A stretch of DNA of 64,000 nt, from NCBI RefSeq assembly GCF_002310495.1, contig NZ_CP023344.1, positions 4,047,501-4,111,500 on the forward strand, in the 5' to 3' direction. The translations under genes and the position numbers were made by a program. The notes below the pieces were generated by a model. It saw only the letters and a program-made list of their open reading frames with translations. It ran no database searches and was not told the origin of the DNA. This document shows, piece by piece, positions 9,033 to 16,986 of the stretch. The stretch's first letter is position 1. Every line of letters begins with the position of its first letter. The DNA is from Nibricoccus aquaticus (GTDB lineage Bacteria; Verrucomicrobiota; Verrucomicrobiia; Opitutales; Opitutaceae).

Positions 9033-9908
9033 TTAGCGGGCGCCGGAGAGATTGAAGGCCTTCACCGTGTTTTTCATGAGCATGGCGACGGTCATGGGGC
9101 CGACGCCGCCGGGGACGGGGGTGATTTTCGACGCGAGCGGCGAGACGGTGGCGAACTGCACGTCGCCGACGAGTTTGTAGCCGGATTTCTTGGACACGTC
9201 GGGAACGCGGTTGATGCCGACGTCGATGACGACGGCGCCGGGTTTGACCATGTCGGCGGTGACGAATTCGGGGCGGCCGATGGCGGCGATGAGGACGTCG
9301 GCGAGGCGGGTGATCGCGGGGAGATTGGACGTGGCGGAGTGGCAAATGGTGACGGTTCCGTTGGCGCCGGCTTTTTTCTGGAGGGCGAGAAGGGCGACGG
9401 GTTTGCCGACGATGAGGCTGCGGCCGAGGACGACGACGTGTTTGCCTTTGAGGTCGGTGCCGCTGCGGGCGAGGAGCTCCATGATGCCGGCGGGCGTGCA
9501 GGAGACGAAGGCGGTGTCGTCTTCCTGGGCGACTTTGCCGAGGTTGATGGTGTTGAAACCATCGACGTCTTTTTCCGGGGCGACGCGGCGGAAGACGGCG
9601 ACTTCGTCGATGTGCTTGGGAAGTGGAGACTGGACGAGGATGCCGTCGACGGCGGGATCGGCGTTCAGTTGGTCGATGATCGCAAAAAGTTCATCCTGCG
9701 TAATGGTGACGGGAGGAAGAATGATGCGGCTGGTGATGCCGATCTCAGCGGAGGTTTTCTCCTTCTTGGTGACGTAGGAGACCGAGGCGGGGTCGTCGCC
9801 GACGCGGACGAGCGCGAGGCAGGGTTTGCGGCCGGGGAGGCGGGAGACTTCGGCCTTCAGCTCGGCGATGAGGTCAGCGGCGATTTTATTTCCGTCGATG
9901 AGGTCCAT
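9033..9908 (-). CDS. folD: Methylenetetrahydrofolate dehydrogenase/cyclohydrolase
   Basis: Bifunctional one-carbon enzyme converting 5,10-methylene-THF to 10-formyl-THF. Seen in the protein: [14 protein letters not shown] with the catalytic lysine region, [10 protein letters not shown], the family signature [20 protein letters not shown] for nucleotide binding, and the C-terminal [10 protein letters not shown]. The ATG at 9908 (MDLIDGNK) fits the family start; an extension to 9932 is open but adds eight non-conserved residues. It stands 90 bases from the kinase hybrid. Confidence 0.95.
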   Translation of the reverse strand: MDLIDGNKIAADLIAELKAEVSRLPGRKPCLALVRVGDDPASVSYVTKKEKTSAEIGITSRIILPPVTITQDELFAIIDQLNADPAVDGILVQSPLPKHIDEVAVFRRVAPEKDVDGFNTINLGKVAQEDDTAFVSCTPAGIMELLARSGTDLKGKHVVVLGRSLIVGKPVALLALQKKAGANGTVTICHSATSNLPAITRLADVLIAAIGRPEFVTADMVKPGAVVIDVGINRVPDVSKKSGYKLVGDVQFATVSPLASKITPVPGGVGPMTVAMLMKNTVKAFNLSGAR

Positions 9909-10004
9909 AGAAAAAGAGAGCCCACGAAACACAGGGGCGGCGCGAAAGGGAAATCCGTTTTCGGGCCGCGCGTGTGTCGCGTGGGCGGAGAGACGTGGAG
10001 CGGG

Positions 10005-10817
10005 TTACTGGAGTTGGAGGCTTTCGACCTGGATCACGATGTCCTTCGAATTGGGCACGGGGCGGGCGGTGCCGTAAACGACGACAGTGCGGTCGATGTA
10101 TTTATCCACCTGCTCGGTGAGGAGGAGTTTGCTGGTGTCGAGGTAGGCGTAGCGTTCGCCGCCGTCATCGTTGAGCTGGAAGGCGAAAGGGGCGCGGCCG
10201 ATCAATTTTTTGGTGGCGACGAGCTGGCCTTTGAAGAGGCGTGGGAGAGCGGAGGAGCCGCCGTCGCCGAGGTTGATGTTCTGCGCGGGGCGGCCGGGTG
10301 CGCCGCCGGTGGATGCGACTGCGGGGACGGGAGAAGCGGCGGGTGGTGTGTAGGCGGCTGGTGCGGGAGCGGGCGTTGACGCAGCTGCGGCGGTGCCTGC
10401 GCCGGGCGTGTAGATGTAGCCGACGATTTTCTTTTGGAGTTTCAGCTGGGTCCAGCGGCCGCGAAGGCCGGTGATCTCGGCGGTGTCGCCGGTCACGTAG
10501 TAACTGAGGACGGGGGCATCGGACTTAGGCTGGGTGCGGAGCTCGGCGTTGGGCTTGATGTCGAGGTTCTTGGTCATGTCCTTGCCGTTCACATACACCT
10601 CGTGCGGTCCGGTGAGCTCGACGGCCTGCCAGCCGGGAGGGAGGGCGAGGGCGGTGCCGATGGCGGGAGTGGGCTCGCTGCCGGCCTTGAGCACGGAGAT
10701 CGCCGGCGCGGAGGCTTCGGGGCGGGCGTGGACCGCGGTGGTCGAGGTGAGTGGCGCAGCGAGGAGCGGCGCGGACGTGGCGACGAGTGCGAGGAGCAGA
10801 CGCAGATTAGTCTTCAT
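10005..10817 (-). CDS. Exported SH3-like domain protein
   Basis: A 270-residue protein with a typical signal peptide (residues 1-20, ending LLAAP), so periplasmic or envelope-located. Two SH3b-like stretches are suggested at about 25-75 and 90-140, the second reading AELRTQPKSDAPVLSYY followed by GRWTQLKL. An Ala/Pro-rich linker (145-180) follows. The C-terminal 80 residues form a beta-rich module with YAYLDTSKLLL and RTVVVYGTARP that I do not recognise. It overlaps the pseudouridine synthase by 11 bases. Specific role unknown. Confidence 0.7.
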   Translation of the reverse strand: MKTNLRLLLALVATSAPLLAAPLTSTTAVHARPEASAPAISVLKAGSEPTPAIGTALALPPGWQAVELTGPHEVYVNGKDMTKNLDIKPNAELRTQPKSDAPVLSYYVTGDTAEITGLRGRWTQLKLQKKIVGYIYTPGAGTAAAASTPAPAPAAYTPPAASPVPAVASTGGAPGRPAQNINLGDGGSSALPRLFKGQLVATKKLIGRAPFAFQLNDDGGERYAYLDTSKLLLTEQVDKYIDRTVVVYGTARPVPNSKDIVIQVESLQLQ

Positions 10818-11613
10818 GAAGTTGGGATGATTTTTTGTCGGAAGTATTGTGGTCGGTGGTAGCGCCGGGGATGCGCGGCGTTTTGAAAAGCTGGGAGATT
10901 TCTTTGCTAGAAAGCGGTTTCACGGCCCGCAAAGGAATTCCTTTTAGCGGGAAGGCGCCGATCTGGTAGCGCTTGAGGCGTTTCACATTAAAGCCGAGCG
11001 CCATGAAGAGGTGGCGGATCTCGCGCTTCTTGCCGTGGTGCATCTGGACGTCGAGGTGGAGCGAAGCGCCGTCGCGGTTGGGTGCGATGAGCGTGGCCTT
11101 CTCGACCTGCATGTGTTCCCCCTCGATGGTGACGCCGCGGAGGAGGGCGGGTTTGCGGGAGGCGGGGAAGGGCGTCTCGAGCGAAACCTGGTAGCGCTTC
11201 ACCACGATGTTGCTCGGGTGCATGAGGCGATGGGCGAGATCGCCATCGGTCGTGAGGATGACGAGGCCCTCGCTTTCCTTGTCGAGACGGCCGGCGCAGA
11301 AGAAACGGTATTTGGCGAAGACGCGCGGGAGGACGGTGAAGATGGTATCGGCGTGAAACGGGTCGTCGTTGGTGCAGACGAGGCCGCGGGGTTTATGCAT
11401 CGCGAGCGTGATCTTAGGCTGAGAGACGGGGCGGACATTTTTTCCGCTGACGGTGATCTTATCGACGCCGGGAGTGATCTTCTGGCCGAGAGTGGCTTTC
11501 ACGGAGTTGACCCAGACCTCGCCTTCTTTGATGAGCTGTTCGGCCGCGCGGCGGGAGCAGATGCCGGCATCGGCCAGGAATTTTTGCAAACGGATCGACT
11601 CGGAATCGCTCAT
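10807..11613 (-). CDS. rluB: rRNA pseudouridine synthase, RsuA/RluB family
   Basis: Isomerises a specific uridine in ribosomal RNA to pseudouridine. Residues 8-60 are an S4 RNA-binding domain (IRLQKFLADAGICSRRAAE). The catalytic aspartate is Asp111 in the family motif GRLDKESEGL, and LTTDGDLAHRLMHP follows. The C-terminal HGKKREIRHLF segment is also conserved. Length 268. Whether the target is the 23S site of RluB or that of a paralogue cannot be told from sequence alone. The gene is divergent from the flavoprotein at 11716. Confidence 0.88.
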   Translation of the reverse strand: MSDSESIRLQKFLADAGICSRRAAEQLIKEGEVWVNSVKATLGQKITPGVDKITVSGKNVRPVSQPKITLAMHKPRGLVCTNDDPFHADTIFTVLPRVFAKYRFFCAGRLDKESEGLVILTTDGDLAHRLMHPSNIVVKRYQVSLETPFPASRKPALLRGVTIEGEHMQVEKATLIAPNRDGASLHLDVQMHHGKKREIRHLFMALGFNVKRLKRYQIGAFPLKGIPLRAVKPLSSKEISQLFKTPRIPGATTDHNTSDKKSSQLHED

Positions 11614-11715
11614 GGGCAGGCGAGTTGGCGGAAATTTCCAGAGTGAAGCAAGCTCTCGCGCCGACTGAAACTAAGTCTTGCGCGAGCCGGAGCGGTGACG
11701 CCAAATGCAGCTTTT

Positions 11716-12885
11716 ATGTCCGCTCCCGCCGCACCCTCCACGTTCAATAAAGACAATCCGTTTTCGGCGAAAATCACCGAGAACCGCGTGCTCAACAAGC
11801 CCGGCTCCGCGAAGGAGACCCGGCATTTCGTGGTGAGCCTCGAAGGCAGCGATTTGAAGTACAAGGCGGGTGACTCGCTCGGCGTATTTCCTAAAAACCG
11901 CCCGGCGGATGTCGCGGAAATCGTGGAGCGTCTCGGAGCGAGCGGTGAGGAACTCGTTTCGCCTGCGATGCTCAAGCTGCCGGTACCGATAACGCTGCAC
12001 GATGCGCTGACGAACCGTCTATCGCTGTCGAAACCGACGCGCAAGATTCTAGAAACGCTCGCGGCGAAAGCCACCGACGCCGGTGAGAAAGCGCGGCTCA
12101 CGGAATGGATTTCACCCGAGGCGAAGGAGCGCGTCCCTGTGTATCTGGAAGAGCGTGAGTTCATCGACCTGCTCAACGAGTATCCGAGCGCGAAGGTTTC
12201 GCCGCAGGAGTTCGTTGATCATCTACGCAAGCTGATGCCGCGTCTTTACTCGATCGCGTCTTCGTCGAAGGCATTTCCGAACGAGATCCATCTCACGGTG
12301 GCGGTTGTTCGCTATCACATGACCGGTCGTGATCGCGTGGGTGTTTGCTCCACGTTCATGGCGGACCGTGTGGCGCTGAACTCGCCGCAAGTGCCTGTGT
12401 TCGTTTCCGACTCGCACTTCGGGCCTCCGGCTGACGGCAGCAAGGATGCGATCATGGTCGGGCCGGGCACAGGCATCGCGCCGTTCCGGGCGTTCGTGCA
12501 AGATCGTATCGCATCGGGCGCTACGGGCCGCAACTGGGTGTTCTTCGGCGATCAGAAGCACGCGACCGATTTCCTCTACGATACCGAATGGAATGACTAC
12601 GTGGCCAAGGGGCAGGTGCATAAGCTTGATCTCGCCTGGTCGCGCGACCAGATCCTGAAGGTTTATGTGCAGGACAAGATGCGCGAAAGCGGGGCTGAAC
12701 TCTGGGCATGGCTCAAGAACGGCGGCTATTTCTTCGTGTGCGGCGACGCCAAGCGCATGGCGAAGGACGTCGACGTCGCTCTGCATGACGTGATCGTGCA
12801 GCACGGCGGCATGACTACCGAGCAGGCGGTCGAGTACGTGAAGCAGATGAAGAAGGACAAGCGCTACCAGCGCGACGTGTACTGA
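11716..12885 (+). CDS. CysJ-like FAD/NADPH reductase without flavodoxin domain
   Basis: A 389-residue reductase resembling the C-terminal two-thirds of sulfite reductase flavoprotein. It shows the FAD-binding LMPRLYSIASS, the loop GVCSTFMAD, the pyridine-nucleotide motif GPGTGIAPFRAFVQ, YFFVCGDAKRMAKDV, and a C-terminal aromatic in RYQRDVY. The N-terminal flavodoxin (FMN) domain of CysJ is absent, so electrons must pass to a separate carrier or directly to a partner. ATG 11716 was chosen; a GTG seven codons upstream is also open. No sulfite reductase hemoprotein gene is adjacent. Confidence 0.85.
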   Translation: MSAPAAPSTFNKDNPFSAKITENRVLNKPGSAKETRHFVVSLEGSDLKYKAGDSLGVFPKNRPADVAEIVERLGASGEELVSPAMLKLPVPITLHDALTNRLSLSKPTRKILETLAAKATDAGEKARLTEWISPEAKERVPVYLEEREFIDLLNEYPSAKVSPQEFVDHLRKLMPRLYSIASSSKAFPNEIHLTVAVVRYHMTGRDRVGVCSTFMADRVALNSPQVPVFVSDSHFGPPADGSKDAIMVGPGTGIAPFRAFVQDRIASGATGRNWVFFGDQKHATDFLYDTEWNDYVAKGQVHKLDLAWSRDQILKVYVQDKMRESGAELWAWLKNGGYFFVCGDAKRMAKDVDVALHDVIVQHGGMTTEQAVEYVKQMKKDKRYQRDVY

Positions 12886-12910
12886 GGCTGATCCGCTGCG
12901 CGGCCCAGAA

Positions 12911-13027
12911 ATTTCAAAAGTCCAAAAAACAAACTCCAAAGAAATCCCAGAAGCCAGACTCCACGAAGCAGGATCAGCTAGTTGAGCGCTGATATTTTGG
13001 CTTTTGGACTTTTGGCATTTGGGATTT
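12911..13027. repeat. Two opposed clusters of short CCAAA/TTTGG words
   Basis: The left half (12911-12965) repeats words like AAAAGTCCAAAA, AACTCCAAAG and AAATCCCAGAA. The right half (12993-13027) carries their complements: TTTTGGACTTTT at 13002-13013 is the exact complement of 12916-12927, and TGGGATTT at 13020-13027 of 12942-12949. The pairs are not nested, so this is a reversed word cluster rather than one hairpin. It occupies the whole space before fabG. Confidence 0.55.
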
Positions 13028-13040
13028 TTCTCTTACCGAA

Positions 13041-13781
13041 ATGACCTTCAATAATCGTACTGCTATTGTTACCGGCGCCGGACGCGGCATCGGCAAAGCC
13101 ATCGCTGAACTGCTCGCCCAAAATGGCGTCAACGTCATCTGCGTTTCCAAATCACCCGACAGTTGCGGCGCGGTGGCGGCGGCGATTGTCGCGGCGGGCG
13201 GCAAAGCCAAGGCGGTGCCGGTCGATGTCGCAGACAGCGCGGCAATCGCGAAGGCGTCGGAAGCGTTGATCGAGGAATTCGGCAAGATCGACATCCTCGT
13301 GAACAACGCAGGCATCACGCGTGACGGCCTGATCGCACGTATGTCGGAAGATGACTGGAACGCGGTTATCCAGACGAACCTCTCCAGTTCGTTTCACTGG
13401 ACGAAGGGCATCGGCTGGCCGATGTGCCGCGCGCGCTACGGGCGCATTGTGAATATCGCTTCCGTGGTCGGCATCATGGGCAACGCCGGGCAGGCCAACT
13501 ATGCGGCGGCCAAGGGCGGGATGATCGCGATGACGAAGTCTATCGCCCGGGAATTTGCTAAACGGAATGTGACCGCCAACGTGGTGGCACCTGGATTTAT
13601 CAAAACCGATATGACCGCCGTGCTCAGCGAAGATGTTCAGAAAGGCGCAGCTGCCACGATCCCGATGCAACGCTTCGGCGAAGCGGCGGATATCGCGAAC
13701 GCCGTTGCTTTCCTTTGCAGCGACGAGGCTAGCTACATCACTGGACAAGTTTTTGCCGTTGACGGCGGTATGTCGATGTGA
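13041..13781 (+). CDS. fabG: 3-oxoacyl-ACP reductase
   Basis: NADPH-dependent reduction of 3-oxoacyl-ACP in fatty-acid elongation. A short-chain dehydrogenase of 246 residues: cofactor motif TGAGRGIG near 11-18, NNAG in ILVNNAGIT, and the catalytic triad Ser141, Tyr154 and Lys158 (YxxxK). The ending [10 protein letters not shown] is typical of FabG. It is followed 29 bases later by acpP, and fabF is next, which supports the fatty-acid assignment over a generic SDR. The start has no Shine-Dalgarno. Confidence 0.93.
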   Translation: MTFNNRTAIVTGAGRGIGKAIAELLAQNGVNVICVSKSPDSCGAVAAAIVAAGGKAKAVPVDVADSAAIAKASEALIEEFGKIDILVNNAGITRDGLIARMSEDDWNAVIQTNLSSSFHWTKGIGWPMCRARYGRIVNIASVVGIMGNAGQANYAAAKGGMIAMTKSIAREFAKRNVTANVVAPGFIKTDMTAVLSEDVQKGAAATIPMQRFGEAADIANAVAFLCSDEASYITGQVFAVDGGMSM

Positions 13782-13810
13782 CCCTTTTCAAACCTTCGAA
13801 TTCAACCAAT

Positions 13811-14074
13811 ATGGCCGACCAAAAAACCATCGAACAGCGCGTTAAAGAGATCATCGTTAACCAGCTTAACGTTAATGAAGAGCAGATCACTCCGCAGGCT
13901 TCATTCCTCGACGATCTCGGCGCTGACTCTCTCGACACTGTCGAGCTGATCATGGCGTTCGAAGAAGAGTTCAAGGATGAGATCAAGGGCGAGATCCCTG
14001 AGTCCGATGCCGAGAAGCTTCAGACCGTCGGTCAGGTGATCGACTACATCAAAGGCAAAGCAGGCGCTGCTTAA
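13811..14074 (+). CDS. acpP: Acyl carrier protein
   Basis: An 87-residue acidic carrier of growing acyl chains. The phosphopantetheine attachment site is Ser40 in [19 protein letters not shown]. The helical pattern and the ending YIKGKAG match housekeeping AcpP. The ATG at 13811 (MADQKT) was chosen because the open frame upstream overlaps fabG and is not ACP-like. It is followed by a strong terminator. Confidence 0.96.
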   Translation: MADQKTIEQRVKEIIVNQLNVNEEQITPQASFLDDLGADSLDTVELIMAFEEEFKDEIKGEIPESDAEKLQTVGQVIDYIKGKAGAA

Positions 14075-14090
14075 GCCGTTTTAGATTTTC

Positions 14091-14138
14091 GGCGTTCTAC
14101 CGGGTTTCTCGCGAAACTGACTGGTAGAACGCCTTTTT
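14091..14138 (+). terminator. Rho-independent terminator after acpP
   Basis: An 11-bp perfect stem (GGCGTTCTACC at 14091-14101 with its complement at 14123-14133) is followed by TTTTT at 14134-14138. It should end the fabG-acpP transcript and separate it from fabF. Confidence 0.88.
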
Positions 14139-14162
14139 GTTTTCAGCCCCTGTGAATTGAGT

Positions 14163-14188
14163 GCGCACCCGGCTGAAATCGGGTGCGC
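14163..14188 (+). promoter_or_regulatory. Hairpin in the fabF leader region
   Basis: GCGCACCCG and CGGGTGCGC form a perfect 9-bp stem with an 8-base loop, about 70 bases before the fabF start and just after the acpP terminator. There is no T-run, so it is not a simple terminator. It could be a leader structure or an operator; function unknown. Confidence 0.4.
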
Positions 14189-14256
14189 GTTGAGAGCAAA
14201 AAACTCGATTCTGCACTTCGCTCCCGCGTTCAAACCTGTCTATTTTCTCAACCTTC

Positions 14257-15510
14257 ATGGAATCCCACCTGCCTGCCTCCCAACGTGTCGTGGTCACCGG
14301 TCTCGGCGTCGTCGCCTCGCTCGGTCATGACGTGGATACCTTTTGGAAAAACGTGCTCGCCGGTCAGTGCGGCATTGATCGCGTGGCGTTATTTGACCCC
14401 ACCAACTTTGCCTGCCAGATCGGTGCCGAGGTGCGTGACTGGAGCGCGGAGCAGCACATGGACCCGAAGGAAGCGCGGCGTAACGACCGCTACACACAGT
14501 TCGGTTTCGTGGCAGCGAAGCAGGCGTTCAAGGATTCGGCCATCGATATGGCGGCTGAAGATTCTGATCGTGTCGGCGTGCTGATCGGCTCCGGCATCGG
14601 CGGTATGCAAACTTACGAGACGCAGTTGAAGAAGCTCTTTGAGGGCGGTCCGCGTAAAGTTTCCCCGTTCACGATTCCGTCGCTGATCGTCAATATGTGC
14701 TCCGGGCTTTTCGCCATCGAGATCGGTGCGCGCGGGCCGAACTTCGGCATCGTTTCCGCCTGTGCGACGGCTACACACGCCATCGGTGAAGCGATGCACA
14801 TGATCAAGCGCGGCGATGCTGATGTGATGATTGCAGGCGGTGCGGAAGCGGCGATCACGCCGTTTGCCTACGCGAGCTTCTGCTCGATGAAGGCGATGAG
14901 CACGCGCAACGACGACCCGAAGCACTCCAGCCGGCCGTTCGATCTCGGGCGCGATGGATTTGTGATGGGCGAGGGTGCGGGCGTTTTGGTTTTGGAGTCA
15001 CTTGAGCACGCGCAGAAACGCGGAGCGCGCATTTACTGCGAGGTCACTGGCTACGCGGCGACGTGTGATGCGTTTCACATCACGCAGCCTGATCCCGAGG
15101 GCAAAGGGCTCTCGATGGCGATGAAGCGCGCGCTGGCGGCTTCGAAGATCGCGCCGGAGTCGGTCGATTACATCAACGCGCACGGCACCTCGACGCCGTA
15201 CAACGACAAGTTCGAGACGCTCGCGATCAAGAAGGTGTTTGGAGAGTACGCGCGCAAAGTCGCGATCAGTTCCACCAAGTCGATGACCGGGCACTTGCTC
15301 GGCGCGGCGGGCGGCATCGAGTCGGTGATCAGCGTGAAGACGATCCAGACGCGTGAAATCGCGCCAACGATCAATCTCTCGGAGCCTGATCCGGAGTGCG
15401 ATCTCGACTACGTGCCGAATGTGAAGCGCAGCGCCAACGTGAAGACGGTGCTGAGTAATAATCTCGGTTTCGGCGGGCAGAACGCTGCGGTGGTTTTCCG
15501 GGCGCTTTGA
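14257..15510 (+). CDS. fabF: 3-oxoacyl-ACP synthase II
   Basis: Condensing enzyme that extends acyl-ACP with malonyl-ACP. The catalytic triad is visible: Cys169 in SACATATHAIG, His309 in NAHGTSTPYND and His346 in TGHLLGAAGG. The length of 417 residues and the N-terminal VVVTGLGVVASLG fit FabF. It lies downstream of fabG-acpP but behind a terminator and a leader hairpin, so it may have its own promoter. Confidence 0.95.
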   Translation: MESHLPASQRVVVTGLGVVASLGHDVDTFWKNVLAGQCGIDRVALFDPTNFACQIGAEVRDWSAEQHMDPKEARRNDRYTQFGFVAAKQAFKDSAIDMAAEDSDRVGVLIGSGIGGMQTYETQLKKLFEGGPRKVSPFTIPSLIVNMCSGLFAIEIGARGPNFGIVSACATATHAIGEAMHMIKRGDADVMIAGGAEAAITPFAYASFCSMKAMSTRNDDPKHSSRPFDLGRDGFVMGEGAGVLVLESLEHAQKRGARIYCEVTGYAATCDAFHITQPDPEGKGLSMAMKRALAASKIAPESVDYINAHGTSTPYNDKFETLAIKKVFGEYARKVAISSTKSMTGHLLGAAGGIESVISVKTIQTREIAPTINLSEPDPECDLDYVPNVKRSANVKTVLSNNLGFGGQNAAVVFRAL

Positions 15511-15574
15511 GCGAAGCCTGAGATGGAGCGCGTGCGCGCACGCTTGCCTAAGAGGCCAAGTGGGCGCTGAGGTG

Positions 15575-15621
15575 GCAATGCGAGCGGTCTGCAAAACAGA
15601 TGAGGCGCATTGCTCATTTTT
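15575..15621 (+). terminator. Probable terminator after fabF
   Basis: GCAATGCG (15575-15582) pairs with CGCATTGC (15606-15613), with an inner TCTG/CAGA stem. TTTTT follows at 15617-15621. A 14-bp perfect palindrome, GCGTGCGCGCACGC, lies just upstream at 15530-15543. Confidence 0.55.
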
Positions 15622-15722
15622 GGGCTGGGCAAGGTGCGCGGGCTGGACGCAGGCGTTGGAAAAGTTCTTAACGTTGTCCTCAAGAAATTGATGCGCCCGG
15701 ACCACCATTGCTCTCCCGCCCG

Positions 15723-16349
15723 ATGACCAGGGCCAACAAACGCCGCATCCTGGTTGTTGAAGACGATCCGTTGGTTTCGCAGGTGATCGCACAGACGTTG
15801 CTGCGGCTGGGCTACGAAGTCGTGGCGGTGGTTGATAACGGTGACGATGCGGTGAGCCAGGCATTCGCGCTAGCGCCGGATCTCGTGCTGATGGACATCG
15901 GGCTGCGCGGATCGATCGATGGCGCGGAAGCGGCGAAGCGGATTCGGGAGAGCGTTGGACGTCCGGTGGTCTTTCTCACGGGCCAGTCAGAAGCGGCCGT
16001 GTTGAAGCGCGCGAAGGAGGCGGAGCCGTATGGGTATGTGTTGAAACCTTTCGCGCAAGAACAGCTGCAGGTGACCATCGAGCTGGCACTGAGCCGTCAT
16101 CAACTGGAGACGGAGCGCGCGGCGCTACGGCCGGCGCGCGAGGCTGCGGATGCGCGGCTGCGCGAGTTGCGCGGGCTGCTGCCGATCTGCGCGGGCTGCA
16201 AAAAAATCAACGAGGACGACGGACGTTGGACGAAGCTGGAGGAATATTTCAACAAGCATGCGGGGATCGAGTTCACGCACGGGTTTTGTCCGGAGTGCGA
16301 GAACCGGCTGTATGGAACGCATTCGCGCACACCGATCCGGCCTAAGTGA
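15723..16349 (+). CDS. Response regulator with four-cysteine C-terminal module
   Basis: A 208-residue protein. The receiver domain (8-125) has acidic residues 13-15, phospho-acceptor Asp58 and a Lys in YVLKPFAQ. A short helical linker follows, then a tail with LLPICAGCKKINEDDGRW, EEYFNKHAGIEFTHG and FCPECENRLY. The two CxxC pairs could bind a metal such as zinc (inference). The same tail is known on other bacterial response regulators, where its role is unclear. No DNA-binding domain is present. The ATG at 15723 is preferred to an upstream TTG at 15708. Confidence 0.83.
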   Translation: MTRANKRRILVVEDDPLVSQVIAQTLLRLGYEVVAVVDNGDDAVSQAFALAPDLVLMDIGLRGSIDGAEAAKRIRESVGRPVVFLTGQSEAAVLKRAKEAEPYGYVLKPFAQEQLQVTIELALSRHQLETERAALRPAREAADARLRELRGLLPICAGCKKINEDDGRWTKLEEYFNKHAGIEFTHGFCPECENRLYGTHSRTPIRPK

Positions 16350-16359
16350 GCGAGTGAAA

Positions 16360-16379
16360 GCGGGGTGGGGGGACCCCGC
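16360..16379. terminator. G/C hairpin between convergent genes
   Basis: GCGGGGT (16360-16366) pairs with ACCCCGC (16373-16379) around a loop of six G. It lies between converging genes. It has no T-run, so termination is only probable. Confidence 0.45.
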
Positions 16380-16401
16380 CTGCAACAGAAGCAGAGCGCG
16401 C

Positions 16402-16932
16402 TTATTTAGCGGCGCTGCGTTGGACTACCCAGTCGATAATGGCGGCGTCGTTGTCGAGATGGCGCCAGACGAGCGCTAGCAACTCGGCGGGGAGGATGTC
16501 ATGGGCTTTGAGGAATTTGCGGTCTCCGCCGCAGCCATACATGAGCGAGGCGGGGAGTTCGCCGCGGAGCTTGGCTTTCACTTTGGGGATAATGCGCGGG
16601 AGCCATTCGATGCCGCGGACGGAGTCAGTTTTCGCGGGGAGTTTTGATTCGTCGAGAAGGGTGGAGGAGGGTTTGCCGGCCTGGACGTTGAGGAAGTAGT
16701 CGCGGCGGATGAGCTCGATGCCGAGGGCGTTTTCCGGACCGGGCTCGCCGGAGTAATTGTTGTGGTCCTCTGCATAGTCGTAGAGGTGCTGGGCGGTGAT
16801 GCCGTTGGCGGAGAGAAATGCTTTTTCCTCAGCTGAGAGGAGCGTGGCGGTGTCGCGGGCGCCTTTGGCGTATTGGGCGACGGCGTTGTCGTAAATGGCG
16901 CGGAAAGTTTTGGCGAAGTCGTAGTGTTTCAT
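16402..16932 (-). CDS. DUF5069-type hypothetical protein
   Basis: A 176-residue soluble protein resembling DUF5069. It has an N-terminal helical part with FLSANGITAQHLYDYAEDHN, then the family-like core GIEWLPRIIPKVKAKLRGEL, a conserved-looking YGCGGDRKFLKAH, and a C-terminal helix pair. Function unknown. The ATG at 16932 (MKHYDF) is preferred; an extension to 16971 adds 13 low-information residues. It lies 16 bases downstream of nothing on its own strand except RNase R's end, with which it does not overlap. Confidence 0.65.
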   Translation of the reverse strand: MKHYDFAKTFRAIYDNAVAQYAKGARDTATLLSAEEKAFLSANGITAQHLYDYAEDHNNYSGEPGPENALGIELIRRDYFLNVQAGKPSSTLLDESKLPAKTDSVRGIEWLPRIIPKVKAKLRGELPASLMYGCGGDRKFLKAHDILPAELLALVWRHLDNDAAIIDWVVQRSAAK

Positions 16933-16986
16933 GGAGGAGGACTGAGGAATCCAGCGGGGAGGAAAACGCAAAGCGGGCGGGATGTT

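Noticed and set aside
8340-10379. 679-codon open frame antisense to the kinase hybrid, folD and the SH3-like gene
   Set aside because: It crosses three well-supported genes and has the low-complexity composition of antisense shadows.
15530-15543. 14-bp perfect palindrome GCGTGCGCGCACGC as an operator
   Set aside because: Simple alternating GC sequence, single copy, just after fabF; no evidence for binding.
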